Origin: Streptomyces sp. QL37 | GTDB lineage: Bacteria; Actinomycetota; Actinomycetes; Streptomycetales; Streptomycetaceae | Direction of reading: 5' to 3' | DNA length: 64,000 nucleotides | Assembly: GCF_002941025.1 (NCBI RefSeq) | Contig: NZ_PTJS01000001.1 | Span: forward strand, 4,526,001 to 4,590,000 | In this document: positions 18,549 through 26,734 of the stretch, in pieces | Numbering within the stretch: position 1 is the stretch's first letter | How the letters are laid out: each line of letters opens with the position of its first letter | Notes under the pieces: generated by a model | What the model saw: only the letters and a program-made list of their open reading frames with translations | The model's database searches: none | Told to the model about the DNA's origin: nothing | Made by a program: the position numbers and the translations under genes

Positions 18549-18935
18549 GTGAGCGTGATGGCCGTGGCGCAGGGGCTGAGTGAGCCGGCGGGCCCGCAGG
18601 GCGGGGACGCCTGCGGCCCGAGGCTGAAGCACAGCGACGGGCCGTGGCTGCGGGCGGCCGGGGGCGCGGCGGAGCTCGCTACCCATCTGGCACCCGTACG
18701 GGGGGAGTTGGCACTGGCGCACCAGGGGCTCATGGCGGGGGCCGGCCGGCTGACCGCCCTCGCGGAGCTGGCTGCCGTACGGGAGTCCTGGGAGCGGCGG
18801 ATCCAGGCGGCGCAGGGCGAGTGCGGAAGCCTGGCGGCCAAGCTGCGTGACGTCGCGCGTACGCAGGGCGCCACGAACGAGGCCGTCAGGGCGTCCTTCG
18901 CCGCGGTGAGGCCGTGCGGGGGTGAGGAGCGGTGA
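18549..18935 (+). CDS. Small helical protein paired with DUF1023 hydrolase
   Basis: 128 residues, GTG start, nearly all helix-forming (LATHLAPVRGELALAHQGL, LAAVRESWERRIQAAQGECG) and without membrane segments. Its stop overlaps the GTG of the hydrolase as GTGA, so the two are co-translated. The size, helical hairpin character and position just before an alpha/beta hydrolase resemble WXG100/ESX-like partners that pair with secreted effectors, although no WXG motif is present. The role is inferred from context only. Confidence 0.75.
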   Translation: MSVMAVAQGLSEPAGPQGGDACGPRLKHSDGPWLRAAGGAAELATHLAPVRGELALAHQGLMAGAGRLTALAELAAVRESWERRIQAAQGECGSLAAKLRDVARTQGATNEAVRASFAAVRPCGGEER

Positions 18936-20731
18936 CGCCGGCGCCTCCACTGACGTGGGCGCAGTTACGGGACCTCAAGTGCGCCGAGCTGGAGGGCGCG
19001 GCCGACGGGTGGGGCAGGTCCAGCAACCGGGCCGACGCGGCACGGGACCGCATCGAGCAGCAGCTGCTCACCGGGCTCCGCGACACGCAGGAGGGCGAGG
19101 CGGCACAGGCGGCGGTCGCGCGGCTGCGGCAGTTGGGGCGGAACTTCCAGTACGTGTACACCGAGTGCGGCTTGCTCCGTACGACCCTGAACTCGCTCGC
19201 CCACGAGATGAGGGCACAGCAGCGGGCGCTGAACGAGGCGCTGGACGACGCGGCCGCGCTGGGTTTCACGGTGCGCGCGGACGGTTCGGTGACGTACCCG
19301 ACCGGGGGCGCGGGGCTCGTCGACGGCGCGGCCGTCCGGGGCGGCACGGCGTCGTCGAACGGGCTGCCGGGGCTCGTGCCGCCCTCGGGTCTCGTCGCCC
19401 CGAACCCCAACGCGGCCAAGGCGCAGGACATCGCGGACCGGGTGACCGGGGCGGTGCGGGCGGCGGCCGAGATCGACTGGCGGTACGCGGGGATCCTGCG
19501 CCGGCTGAAGGCGGAGGAGGGGCTGAAGGTCCCGGACTCCACGTGGAAGGACGCGGCGGGCGACGCGGCGGCGGTGCGGGGGGCGGCGGGGGCGTACCTG
19601 AAGGACGCCATCCCGCACGATGCGTCTCCGGCGGAGCGGCGGGACTGGTGGGCAGGGCTGACCCAGGAACAGCGCGAGGAGTACCTCGCGGTGTACCCGG
19701 ACCAGATCGGGAACCTGGACGGAATCCCGGCCCTGATCCGCGACGCGGCCAACCGGGACAACCTGCGGTTGCTGATCGGGGAGCTGGAGGGGCGGGACGA
19801 CGAGAAGTCGGTGACGCAGCTGGCGGGGCTGCGGGAGATTGACCGGCAGTTGGGGGCGGCGGCCAGGCCCGGGGAGCCGCCGATGTACCTGCTGGGTGTC
19901 AGTGGCGAGGGGAACGGACGGGCGATCGTTTCGTATGGAAATCCAGATACAGCAAGGAACGTGTCGACCTATGTGCCCGGCCTAAATACCTCTTTGGACA
20001 AAGAATTCGCGGAGGGTGACCTGAAGCGTGCTCGTGACACGGCGATTGGAACCCGGTACCACGACCCATCCAGTGCGGCCATCGCATGGCTCGGTTACGA
20101 CGCTCCTCAGGCTATTGACGGTCTCGGTACTCTCGCAGTAGCTCTTGATGGGCGGGCCGTGGAGGGCGGGAAGCGCTTGAACGAATTCGCCAGCGGATTA
20201 ACTGCTACCAACATTAACGATGATCCGCACTTCACGGCCATTGGGCACTCGTACGGATCACGCACGGTGGGTGCGGCTACGCAGCAAGGCGAAGGGATTC
20301 CCGGAGTCGACGACATTGTTTTGGTCGGGAGTCCAGGGGTGGGTGTTGATCGTGCGGAGGATCTTGGGGTAGGGAAGTCCCACGTTTTTGTCGGGGCGGC
20401 GGAAAACGACGTGGTGACAAAGGTGCCGTCAAAAGGGCAGACGATTGCGGGTGCTTCGGCGGGCGTGCTCGGCCCGCTTTCCTTTCTTGCAGGTGCCGTT
20501 GCTGACCGAGAAGATGATGACCTCTGGTTCGGCAAGGATCCTGCGAGCGACGAGTTCGGCGCAAGGCGCTTTCGTGTCGATGATGGCCCTGGACTTGCCG
20601 GATCCAGTGGGCCGACGATTGCCGCACACTCTCTGTACTTTGACCCGAAGAGGGACGCAGCGGCATCGTCCAATATTGCGCTCATCGCTGCCGGGCGCTC
20701 TGACAAGATCAGCAATCAGGAGTATCGATGA
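18932..20731 (+). CDS. DUF1023 alpha/beta-hydrolase with helical N-terminal domain
   Basis: 599 residues. The N-terminal ~320 residues are GC-rich in DNA and helical (TWAQLRDLKCAELEGAADGW, a long Arg/Ala-rich coil), like secretion-linked LXG/WXG-type leaders. The C-terminal part is a hydrolase with nucleophile elbow FTAIGHSYGSRT, IVLVGSPGVGVD and a late His (IAAHSLYFDP). The DNA from about 19910 on is visibly less GC-rich, with codons such as AAT, ATA, TTT that neighbours avoid, as if the C-terminal module had been exchanged. It overlaps the lipoprotein gene as ATGA. Possibly an effector; this has not been demonstrated for this subfamily. Confidence 0.85.
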   Translation: MTPAPPLTWAQLRDLKCAELEGAADGWGRSSNRADAARDRIEQQLLTGLRDTQEGEAAQAAVARLRQLGRNFQYVYTECGLLRTTLNSLAHEMRAQQRALNEALDDAAALGFTVRADGSVTYPTGGAGLVDGAAVRGGTASSNGLPGLVPPSGLVAPNPNAAKAQDIADRVTGAVRAAAEIDWRYAGILRRLKAEEGLKVPDSTWKDAAGDAAAVRGAAGAYLKDAIPHDASPAERRDWWAGLTQEQREEYLAVYPDQIGNLDGIPALIRDAANRDNLRLLIGELEGRDDEKSVTQLAGLREIDRQLGAAARPGEPPMYLLGVSGEGNGRAIVSYGNPDTARNVSTYVPGLNTSLDKEFAEGDLKRARDTAIGTRYHDPSSAAIAWLGYDAPQAIDGLGTLAVALDGRAVEGGKRLNEFASGLTATNINDDPHFTAIGHSYGSRTVGAATQQGEGIPGVDDIVLVGSPGVGVDRAEDLGVGKSHVFVGAAENDVVTKVPSKGQTIAGASAGVLGPLSFLAGAVADREDDDLWFGKDPASDEFGARRFRVDDGPGLAGSSGPTIAAHSLYFDPKRDAAASSNIALIAAGRSDKISNQEYR

Positions 20732-21270
20732 GTCGTGCGTTTCTCTACGCAACTGCGGCGGTCGCCGTCTCGTTCGCCTTGTCGAGTTGCGCCGATGGGG
20801 GCAAGTCGTTCGCAGGATCAGGGGGTTCTGAAATGAATATGCAGGAAGCCGCGAATCGTGCTGACAGCATTCTGGACGACACGTTTAGCCAGGTTCACCC
20901 GGCGGTCCGGTGGACTCACGGACCGACCACCACTGGAAGTTGCGACGTAACCAGACGGCGTGCAGTCATGACCATCGTGTCTGCACAACGTAGGGGAAGC
21001 TTCTTGGGCGTCGTGGATCGCTCATGGCGCAACAGTGGGTATCGGATGAAATCCATCAACAGCGATCCGGATGTGCCGGCAATGTTTGCCCAGACGAAGG
21101 ACGGGTTCGGCGTGAGCCTGATTGTCGGGGGCGAAGGGCAAGTATTCTTCGAGGTCGACAGCCCCTGCGTCGAGGAGTCAGAAGTCGCCGAATCCACCAC
21201 CAAGGCCACCGCCCCCACCTACGAGGGCATGGAGCACATCCCCCGCCCCCACCTACGAGGGCAGGGTTGA
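20728..21270 (+). CDS. Small lipoprotein following DUF1023 hydrolase; 3' end rearranged
   Basis: 180 residues. A lipoprotein signal (FLYATAAVAVSFALSSC) with acylated Cys at about residue 21 precedes a conserved-looking domain (EAANRADSILDDTFSQVHPA, RSWRNSGYRMKSINSDPDVP, CVEESEVAE). The tail after about residue 155 reads into a duplicated segment, so the native C-terminus is uncertain. The DNA is less GC-rich than the region average, like the hydrolase C-terminus. Co-translation with the hydrolase suggests a partner or immunity role, an inference. Two further truncated copies lie downstream. Confidence 0.75.
   Translation: MSRAFLYATAAVAVSFALSSCADGGKSFAGSGGSEMNMQEAANRADSILDDTFSQVHPAVRWTHGPTTTGSCDVTRRRAVMTIVSAQRRGSFLGVVDRSWRNSGYRMKSINSDPDVPAMFAQTKDGFGVSLIVGGEGQVFFEVDSPCVEESEVAESTTKATAPTYEGMEHIPRPHLRGQG
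21211..21263 (+). repeat. 19-bp direct repeat pair at rearrangement entry point
   Basis: GCCCCCACCTACGAGGGCA occurs at 21211-21229 and again at 21245-21263. The second copy runs directly into the inverted transglycosylase fragment, sharing AGGGCA with it, so the repeat marks the first junction of the rearranged block. Confidence 0.85.
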
Positions 21271-21463
21271 TGGCGGGGCAGAGGTTGCCCCACTTCTCGA
21301 CGAGCGGCTGATACCGCGCGGGCACGGCCCCCTTGGCCAGCCCGACGGCTCCGCTCGCCCCGGCGATCCCGGCGGCGGCGGAGTACGTACCGACGACGAG
21401 CAGGGCGATGAAGCACAGGCCCAGCCCGATCCCACCGCCGACGAACACCCAGTATTTCCGCAC
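21258..21463 (-). pseudogene. Inverted 5' fragment of the transglycosylase/NlpC gene
   Basis: The minus strand repeats codons 1-69 of the gene at 22295 (MRKYWVFVGGGIGLGLCFIA through CPAINPAL) and then runs into unrelated sequence. The duplicated upstream region (21464-21523) means it may carry a copy of the same promoter. It would encode only the membrane anchor and the start of the SLT domain. Confidence 0.85.
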
Positions 21464-21523
21464 GCCTCAACCATCCCCCATTCGGGCGCGGTTCACGACG
21501 CGATTCGCTGGTGTGTACGGGTG

Positions 21524-21922
21524 GATGGGGGCAAAGCGCTCGCAGGATCAGGGGGTTCTGAAATGAATATGCAGGAAGCCGCGAATCGTGCTGACAGCAT
21601 TCTGGACGACACGTTTAGCCAGGTTCACCCGGCGGTCCGGTGGACTCACGGACCGACCACCACTGGAAGTTGCGACGTAACCAGACGGCGTGCAGTCATG
21701 ACCATCGTGTCTGCACAACGTAGGGGAAGCTTCTTGGGCGTCGTGGATCGCTCATGGCGCAACAGTGGGTATCGGATGAAATCCATCAACAGCGATCCGG
21801 ATGTGCCGGCAATGTTTGCCCAGACGAAGGACGGGTTCGGCGTGAGCCTGATTGTCGGGGGCGAAGGGCAAGTATTCTTCGAGGTCGACAGCCCCTGCGT
21901 CGAGGAGTCAGAAGTCGCCGAA
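21524..21922 (+). pseudogene. Second, truncated copy of the lipoprotein gene
   Basis: A direct copy of 20794-21192 displaced by 730 bp and differing at three bases (KALAG for KSFAG). It lacks the start codon and lipoprotein signal, beginning at the GATGGGGGCAA sequence shared with the transglycosylase upstream region. It ends at CCGAA, where the sequence turns back into the inverted third copy. Confidence 0.88.
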
Positions 21923-22234
21923 CCCGTCCTTCGTCTGGGCAAACATTGCCGGCACATCCGGATCGCTGTTGATGGATTTCATCCGATACCCACTGTTGCG
22001 CCATGAGCGATCCACGACGCCCAAGAAGCTTCCCCTACGTTGTGCAGACACGATGGTCATGACTGCACGCCGTCTGGTTACGTCGCAACTTCCAGTGGTG
22101 GTCGGTCCGTGAGTCCACCGGACCGCCGGGTGAACCTGGCTAAACGTGTCGTCCAGAATGCTGTCAGCACGATTCGCGGCTTCCTGCATATTCATTTCAG
22201 AACCCCCTGATCCTGCGAACGACTTGCCCCCATC
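21918..22234 (-). pseudogene. Third, inverted truncated copy of the lipoprotein gene
   Basis: The minus strand carries the lipoprotein codons GGKSFAG to TKDGFG with neither signal peptide nor C-terminus. It lies head-to-head with the intact transglycosylase gene and forms part of the right arm of the inverted repeat. Its bases match copy 1 exactly, including GTCGTT where copy 2 has AGCGCT. Confidence 0.88.
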
Positions 22235-22294
22235 CACCCGTACACACCAGCGAATCGCGTCGTGAACCGCGCCCGAATGGGGGATGGTTGAGGC

Positions 22295-23299
22295 GTGCGG
22301 AAATACTGGGTGTTCGTCGGCGGTGGGATCGGGCTGGGCCTGTGCTTCATCGCCCTGCTCGTCGTCGGTACGTACTCCGCCGCCGCCGGGATCGCCGGGG
22401 CGAGCGGAGCCGTCGGGCTGGCCAAGGGGGCCGTGCCCGCGCGGTATCAGCCGCTCGTCGAGAAGTGGGGCAACCTCTGCCCCGCCATCAACCCTGCCCT
22501 GCTGGCCGCGCAGTTGTATCAGGAAAGTGGCTGGAATCCGCGCGCCCAGAGCCACGCCGCCGCGCAGGGCATCGCACAGTTCATCCCCGGCACCTGGGCC
22601 ACGCACGGCGTCGACGGGGACAAGGACGGGGACCGGGACGTATGGGACCCGGCCGACGCGATCCCGTCCGCCGCGTCCTACGACTGCGAACTCGCCGGGT
22701 ACGTGAAGAAGGTGCCGGGCGACGCGACCGACAACATGCTGGCCGCGTACAACGCGGGTGCCTACCGCGTGATCCGGGCGGGCGGGGTGCCCGCGATCAG
22801 CGAGACGCAGAACTACGTGAAGATCATCCGTTCGCTGGAGAAGAGCTTCGCCAAGCCGGTCGGCCGGGTGCAGCCTTCGCAGCAGGCCGCCGGGGCGATC
22901 TACTTCGCGCAGAAGAAGCTGGGTACTCCCTATCTCTGGGGCGGGAACGGGACGGCCGACCAGGGGGGCCGGTTCGACTGTTCGGGGCTGACTCAGGCCG
23001 CGTACCGGACAGTCGACATCGAGCTGCCCCGGGTGGCCAACGACCAGTACAACGCGGGTCCGCATCCCTCCAGGGAGGAGCTTCTCCCCGGAGACCTGGT
23101 GTTCTTTTCGGACGATCTGAACAACTCGCGGGCCATCAGGCACGTGGGGCTCTACGTCGGTGGCGGCTACATGATCAACGCGCCGTACACCGGTGCGGTG
23201 ATCCGGTTCGACAAGATCGACACCCCCGACTACTTCGGTGCGACGAGGGTCACGAAGGACGGGGCCGCGGCGCTTCCCACCGCGCTCCCGGAAAGCTGA
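22295..23299 (+). CDS. Bifunctional lytic transglycosylase / NlpC-P60 endopeptidase
   Basis: 334 residues, GTG start. An N-terminal membrane anchor (VFVGGGIGLGLCFIALLVVG) is followed by an SLT domain with catalytic Glu (LYQESGWNPRAQSHAAAQGI) and NMLAAYNAGAYRV, then an NlpC/P60 domain with Cys (GGRFDCSGLTQAAYRT) and His (RHVGLYVGGGYMI). It cuts peptidoglycan glycan strands and stem peptides outside the membrane. VirB1-type enzymes of this kind open the wall for T4SS channels, which fits the cmd-like operon at the left end. The 5' end and control region are duplicated in the adjacent inverted repeat, but this copy is intact. Confidence 0.93.
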   Translation: MRKYWVFVGGGIGLGLCFIALLVVGTYSAAAGIAGASGAVGLAKGAVPARYQPLVEKWGNLCPAINPALLAAQLYQESGWNPRAQSHAAAQGIAQFIPGTWATHGVDGDKDGDRDVWDPADAIPSAASYDCELAGYVKKVPGDATDNMLAAYNAGAYRVIRAGGVPAISETQNYVKIIRSLEKSFAKPVGRVQPSQQAAGAIYFAQKKLGTPYLWGGNGTADQGGRFDCSGLTQAAYRTVDIELPRVANDQYNAGPHPSREELLPGDLVFFSDDLNNSRAIRHVGLYVGGGYMINAPYTGAVIRFDKIDTPDYFGATRVTKDGAAALPTALPES

Positions 23300-23312
23300 C
23301 AGGCAGTCGGTC

Positions 23313-23456
23313 ATGGCCGGAACTCTCCGTGAAGCCCAGGCCCTGAGCTGCGACGATGAGTCACTCTTCGATAACGTCATGGTGATCATTCGGTGGAGAG
23401 CGGAACGCAGAGAGCTGACAGGCCGTTCCCTGGACTGGGACAGCATGCGCACATGA
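23313..23456 (+). CDS. Possible small protein, 47 aa
   Basis: ATG at 23313 to TGA at 23456, beginning MAGTLREAQALSCDDESLFD and ending DWDSMRT. Charged and soluble, with no recognisable domain. Codon bias is weak and no good ribosome-binding site is visible. It lies in the gap between the transglycosylase and PAP2 genes and may not be real. Confidence 0.25.
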   Translation: MAGTLREAQALSCDDESLFDNVMVIIRWRAERRELTGRSLDWDSMRT

Positions 23457-23599
23457 CCACGCGCGGTTGTCAGACCGGTCAGGCGTGACGGCATCATGGC
23501 GTGGCGCGGCACCGAATCCGCACCGACCACGGGGGTCAGACCAAGGCGACGCACGCCGTTGTGCGTCGCAGCAGCAGACAAGGCAAGGGGCCGCGGCAG

Positions 23600-24331
23600 A
23601 TGGCTGGACTCGCACTCGATGGGTCGAACCCCGATGTCAGCCTGCTCTACGACATCAATGGGCTGGCGAAGGCCGCTCCGACCTGGTTCGACCGGGTCAT
23701 GGAGTTCGTCGGTGAATTCGGGATCATGTTCGCCATGGTCCTGGCGGTCCTGTGGTGCTGGTGGAGCGTACGCCGACGCGGGACGACCGAGGACTCGGTG
23801 ACGGCGGTTGCCGGGCTCGTGTGGGCACCGCTCGCCGCGGGGATCGCGTTGCTCGTCAACATCCCGATCAGGGGCTTCGTGGAGCGGCCACGTCCGTTCT
23901 TCGACCACAAGGGGCTCGAAGTCCTGGTGAAGGGCAAGACGGACTTCTCCTTCGTGAGCGACCACGCGACGATGGCGATGGCGATCGCCGTGGGGCTCTT
24001 CGTGGCCAACAGGAAGTTCGGCCTGGTGGCCATCGCGCTGGCGCTCCTCGAGGGTTTCTGCCGGGTCTACATGGGCGTGCACTACCCGACCGACGTGATC
24101 GGCGGCTTCGCTCTCGGCACGGCCGTGGCGCTGCTGCTCGCCCCGCTCGCGATGATGCTGCTGACTCCTCTGGTGGGGGCCGTGTCCCGCGCCGGAGCGG
24201 TCGGCCGGCTCGTCCGCTCGGGCAGGGCGGGTGCCGCCACCGACGGGCGGGGTGAGGCACGGGGGATCCCCGAGCCGAGCACGGGCTCGGACCGTGGCGG
24301 TGTGCCCGGCGAGAGGGATCTCGCCGCATAG
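23600..24331 (+). CDS. PAP2-family membrane phosphatase
   Basis: 243 residues from the ATG at 23600 (ribosome site GCAAGGGG). Membrane helices alternate with the three phosphatase motifs: IRGFVERPRPF, SFVSDHATMAMA (SDHA in place of PSGH, common in this subfamily) and CRVYMGVHYPTDVIGG. Substrates of such enzymes are undecaprenyl pyrophosphate or phosphatidate-type lipids. The C-terminal ~40 residues are hydrophilic and Gly/Arg-rich. Monocistronic. Confidence 0.9.
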   Translation: MAGLALDGSNPDVSLLYDINGLAKAAPTWFDRVMEFVGEFGIMFAMVLAVLWCWWSVRRRGTTEDSVTAVAGLVWAPLAAGIALLVNIPIRGFVERPRPFFDHKGLEVLVKGKTDFSFVSDHATMAMAIAVGLFVANRKFGLVAIALALLEGFCRVYMGVHYPTDVIGGFALGTAVALLLAPLAMMLLTPLVGAVSRAGAVGRLVRSGRAGAATDGRGEARGIPEPSTGSDRGGVPGERDLAA

Positions 24332-24586
24332 GTGGAGAGGTCCTCGCCGCGTAGGCGGGTGAGAGCCGAAGGTTCATGAGGGGCGTCCCGCAGGGGGCGC
24401 CCCTCACGCGTGGTCCGGACGGCATCCCGTGTCCCCGACGGTGGGCGTCATGGCCGGAGATCCGGTGGCGGTCCTCGCCCCGGTCGAGCGGACCGGCCCC
24501 GTGCACGCCGGCACCGGCCCTCTCCTACGTCGGCACCGGCCCTCTCGTACGTCGGCTTCGGGACGCGCCGGGGCCGCTCCAGCCGC
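24332..24586. other. Intergenic region after PAP2 gene
   Basis: About 255 bases with no convincing gene. A short direct repeat CTCCTACGTCGGCACCGGCCCTC / CTCGTACGTCGGCTTCGG lies at about 24521-24560. It separates convergent genes and is expected to contain a terminator, but no clear hairpin was assigned. Confidence 0.4.
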
Positions 24587-24802
24587 TCAGCGGCCCGTGC
24601 CGGTGTGGTGTTCGGCCGCGTCCGTGCGCGCCCGGTCGCGCGAGCGTCTGGCCGGTCCCGACCAGCCGCAGGTGCAGCGGGCGATGCAGAACGAGCCCCG
24701 TTCGACCGTGGTGACGCTGTGCGGCGGGGCGAGGGCGGTGGGGGTTGCGGAGCCCGGAGCGAGCGCCGGGGCAGGGGCGTGGGCTGGGGGGTCCTCATGC
24801 AC
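24587..24802 (-). CDS. Small conserved protein with Cys-x-Cys-x-Trp motif
   Basis: 71 residues, GTG start at 24802. The Pro/Ala-rich first half is disordered. The second half GSFCIARCTCGWSGPARRSR with three cysteines and following DRARTDAAEHH is a small Zn-ribbon-like motif I recognise from many Streptomyces hypothetical proteins. It runs toward the PAP2 gene and is divergent from the lipoprotein at 24956. Function unknown. Confidence 0.65.
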   Translation of the reverse strand: MHEDPPAHAPAPALAPGSATPTALAPPHSVTTVERGSFCIARCTCGWSGPARRSRDRARTDAAEHHTGTGR

Positions 24803-24955
24803 GGATCCACGGTACTGCCGGCCGGCTCGTGCCGTCATCGACTGGGCCGATCGGCTTCCTGAAGGGGCACGGTGGCGTGACGGGGCGCCCCGGCCGTCGT
24901 TAGGCGAGACGGGCGGGAACTCGGTCAGGTGTGCGTCGTTGGGGGTTGGCAGGCG

Positions 24956-25834
24956 ATGGTGGTGCAGCAGCGCAGGTGCGGAGGCGGGCCGCTGGCGGTG
25001 TTGGCCCTGGCTGTCGCGGGCGTGGTGACGGTGTGCGGCGGATGCTCCGGTGCGGACGGCGGCGACGGGGCCGGCGAGCGCGTGGCCCGGGCCGGCCCGG
25101 CCGGCAGCCCGGCTGCCGTGGTGCACGGGGCGGCCGAGGCGCTCGCCGGTGCGGGCAGCGCCGAGACGCGTACGTCGATGGAGACCGCGGCCGGCGGGAC
25201 CCGGGTGACGATCAGGGGCCAGGGGGCGTACGACTTCCGCAGACAGCTGGGCCGCATCAAGGTCGTCCTGCCCAAGGACGCCGCCGGGTCCGACGAGCAC
25301 CGGCCGATCACGGAGCTGCTGGCACCCGGTGCGCTGTACATGAAGAACCGTGGTGCCGGGGTGCCCGACGACAAATGGGTGCGGATCGACACGACGGCCC
25401 TGGAGGACGGGAATCTGGTCACCGGCGGTGTGACCGATCCGACGGCCTCCGCCGAGCTGCTGCGCGGCGCGGGCGAGGTGACGTACGTCGGGCGGACGGA
25501 GCTGGCCGGGGTGGCGGTCCGGCACTACCGGGGGACGGCGGATCTGGGGCGGGCGGCGCGGGAGGCGTCGCCGTCCTCGCGCGGGGCGCTGGCCGCCGCG
25601 GCGAAAGGGTTCAGCACGGACACGGTGCCCTTCGACGCCTATCTGGACGACGAGGGCCTGCTGCGGAAGGTGCGTCACCGCTTCACCTTCGCGACCGAGG
25701 GCCCGGCGGTCGCGGTGGTCTCGACGATGCTGCTGTACGGCTTCGGGGTGCCGGTCTCCGTGGAGCTTCCGCACGGGGCGGACATCTACACGGGGCGGGT
25801 CCAGCAGGGCGGGAGTGGCCCGGAAACGCCGTAG
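24956..25834 (+). CDS. Secreted lipoprotein-like protein (LppX/LprG-type fold likely)
   Basis: 292 residues from the ATG at 24956. A signal sequence (PLAVLALAVAGVVTVCGGCSG) has a non-standard lipobox, with two candidate cysteines. The mature part (ETRTSMETAAGGTRVTIRGQ, YMKNRGAGVPDDKWVRIDT, GTADLGRAAREASPSSRG, VPFDAYLDDEGLLRKV) has the alternating strands seen in LppX_LprAFG-type lipid-binding lipoproteins. Such proteins bind acylated lipids at the cell surface. Monocistronic; the fold is an inference. Confidence 0.75.
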   Translation: MVVQQRRCGGGPLAVLALAVAGVVTVCGGCSGADGGDGAGERVARAGPAGSPAAVVHGAAEALAGAGSAETRTSMETAAGGTRVTIRGQGAYDFRRQLGRIKVVLPKDAAGSDEHRPITELLAPGALYMKNRGAGVPDDKWVRIDTTALEDGNLVTGGVTDPTASAELLRGAGEVTYVGRTELAGVAVRHYRGTADLGRAAREASPSSRGALAAAAKGFSTDTVPFDAYLDDEGLLRKVRHRFTFATEGPAVAVVSTMLLYGFGVPVSVELPHGADIYTGRVQQGGSGPETP

Positions 25835-25942
25835 GGAGGGGGCCGAAATGGTCCGTCCGTGCCATGCGCGGTGCGTCCCGCGCTCCCTACGCTAGGGAGT
25901 CGGTGCGCCAGGAGTCGGCGACAGCAGAGAGAGGTGACGCAG

Positions 25943-26143
25943 GTGGTGACGCTCAGCGCTCCGAACGCTCAGGACTGTGTGGCCCTCGCCGAGATCGAAC
26001 TCTGCGGTGAGCTCATGATCGCCGCGGCGGACGCGCTCGAGGACCGGCTCAGTCCCGACCGTATCGACGAGGTGCTCAACGTCAGGGACGTTCCCTCCGA
26101 GCCGGTGCCGACGATCCCCCGGCAGTGCCGCCACCGGGGATGA
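25943..26143 (+). CDS. Small conserved hypothetical protein
   Basis: 66 residues from the GTG at 25943, which is preceded by GAGAGAGG with nine-base spacing. The sequence VTLSAPNAQDCVALAEIELC and LMIAAADALEDRLSPDRIDE is acidic and probably helical, with no membrane segment. A longer frame from 25859 is less likely. It sits between the lipoprotein gene and the convergent csoR gene. Function unknown. Confidence 0.6.
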   Translation: MVTLSAPNAQDCVALAEIELCGELMIAAADALEDRLSPDRIDEVLNVRDVPSEPVPTIPRQCRHRG

Positions 26144-26165
26144 CCTTCCCCACCCGGGGCCGCGG

Positions 26166-26513
26166 TCATGTCCGCAGGAGGCGGGCGATGGCCTTGGTGG
26201 CCTCCTCGACCTTCGCGTCGATCTCCTCGCCGCCCTTGAGAGCGGCGTCCGCGACGCAGTGGCGCAGATGCTCCTCCAGCAGCTGGAGGGCGAAGGACTG
26301 CAGGGCCTTGGTGGAGGCCGAGACCTGGGTGAGTATGTCGATGCAGTAGACGTCCTCGTCCACCATCCGCTGGAGGCCGCGGATCTGGCCCTCGATGCGG
26401 CGCAGCCGCTTGAGGTGCTCCTCCTTCTGGTGGTGGTACCCGTGGATGCCGCGGTCGTGGTCGGTGACGACCGCTTCCGTACCGCCTGCGTCGGTGGCCT
26501 CGGTGGTGGTCAT
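26166..26513 (-). CDS. csoR: CsoR-family copper-sensing repressor
   Basis: 115 residues from the ATG at 26513. The four-helix CsoR fold is evident: YHHQKEEHLKRLRRIEGQIR, DEDVYCIDILTQVSASTKAL and EEHLRHCVADAAL, giving the Cys-His-Cys set that binds Cu(I). Copper binding releases it from its operator. A GC-flanked TACCC/GGGTA palindrome just upstream of the gene is the likely autoregulatory site. The genomic place next to the Pit genes matches the copper-responsive CsoR studied in S. lividans. Confidence 0.92.
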   Translation of the reverse strand: MTTTEATDAGGTEAVVTDHDRGIHGYHHQKEEHLKRLRRIEGQIRGLQRMVDEDVYCIDILTQVSASTKALQSFALQLLEEHLRHCVADAALKGGEEIDAKVEEATKAIARLLRT

Positions 26514-26570
26514 GGGGTCCTCCCGTTGTCCTCGTGGCCTGCGGTGAGCGTGCCGTTCTGTACCGTCTAC

Positions 26571-26588
26571 ATACCCCTGCCGGGTATA
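26571..26588. promoter_or_regulatory. Candidate CsoR operator
   Basis: ATACCCCTGCCGGGTATA is an imperfect inverted repeat (ATACCC / GGGTAT) 58 bases upstream of the csoR start and in the divergent region shared with the Pit accessory gene. TACCC-N4/6-GGGTA palindromes are the known CsoR target type. Confidence 0.7.
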
Positions 26589-26734
26589 TCGTACCGAATC
26601 CAGCCGAAACGTGACCGGGGGGCCGTGCTGATCACTGTGCCCGATGCGCGACACTGAAGAACGCCGGTTAGCCGTGGCCGGATGATGCGCCTAGCATCAG
26701 CCTGACCGAATCCAAAGCACCCCGAGGACCCCAC

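Larger units (their letters stand above)
21258..22500. repeat. 583-bp inverted repeat with 77-bp spacer
   Basis: Left arm 21258-21840 is the reverse complement of right arm 21918-22500, with spacer 21841-21917. I find only three mismatches, clustered at about 21536-21540 (GGCAAAGCGCTCGC versus GGCAAGTCGTTCGC), and no indels. Each arm consists of part of the lipoprotein gene plus the 5' end and upstream region of the transglycosylase gene. The right arm runs continuously into the intact transglycosylase gene. The arms would form an extremely stable cruciform. Confidence 0.93.

Noticed and set aside
21908..24082. A 724-codon minus-strand open frame apparently carrying lipoprotein sequence at its end
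   Set aside because: Only its last ~100 codons (inverted lipoprotein copy 3) are gene-derived; the rest is antisense to the transglycosylase and PAP2 genes.
24448..24810. Alternative minus-strand 120-aa protein starting MDPCMRTPQP
   Set aside because: Overlaps the Cys-motif small gene in another frame and is Pro/Arg low-complexity, whereas the chosen frame has the conserved CTCGWSGPARRSR motif.
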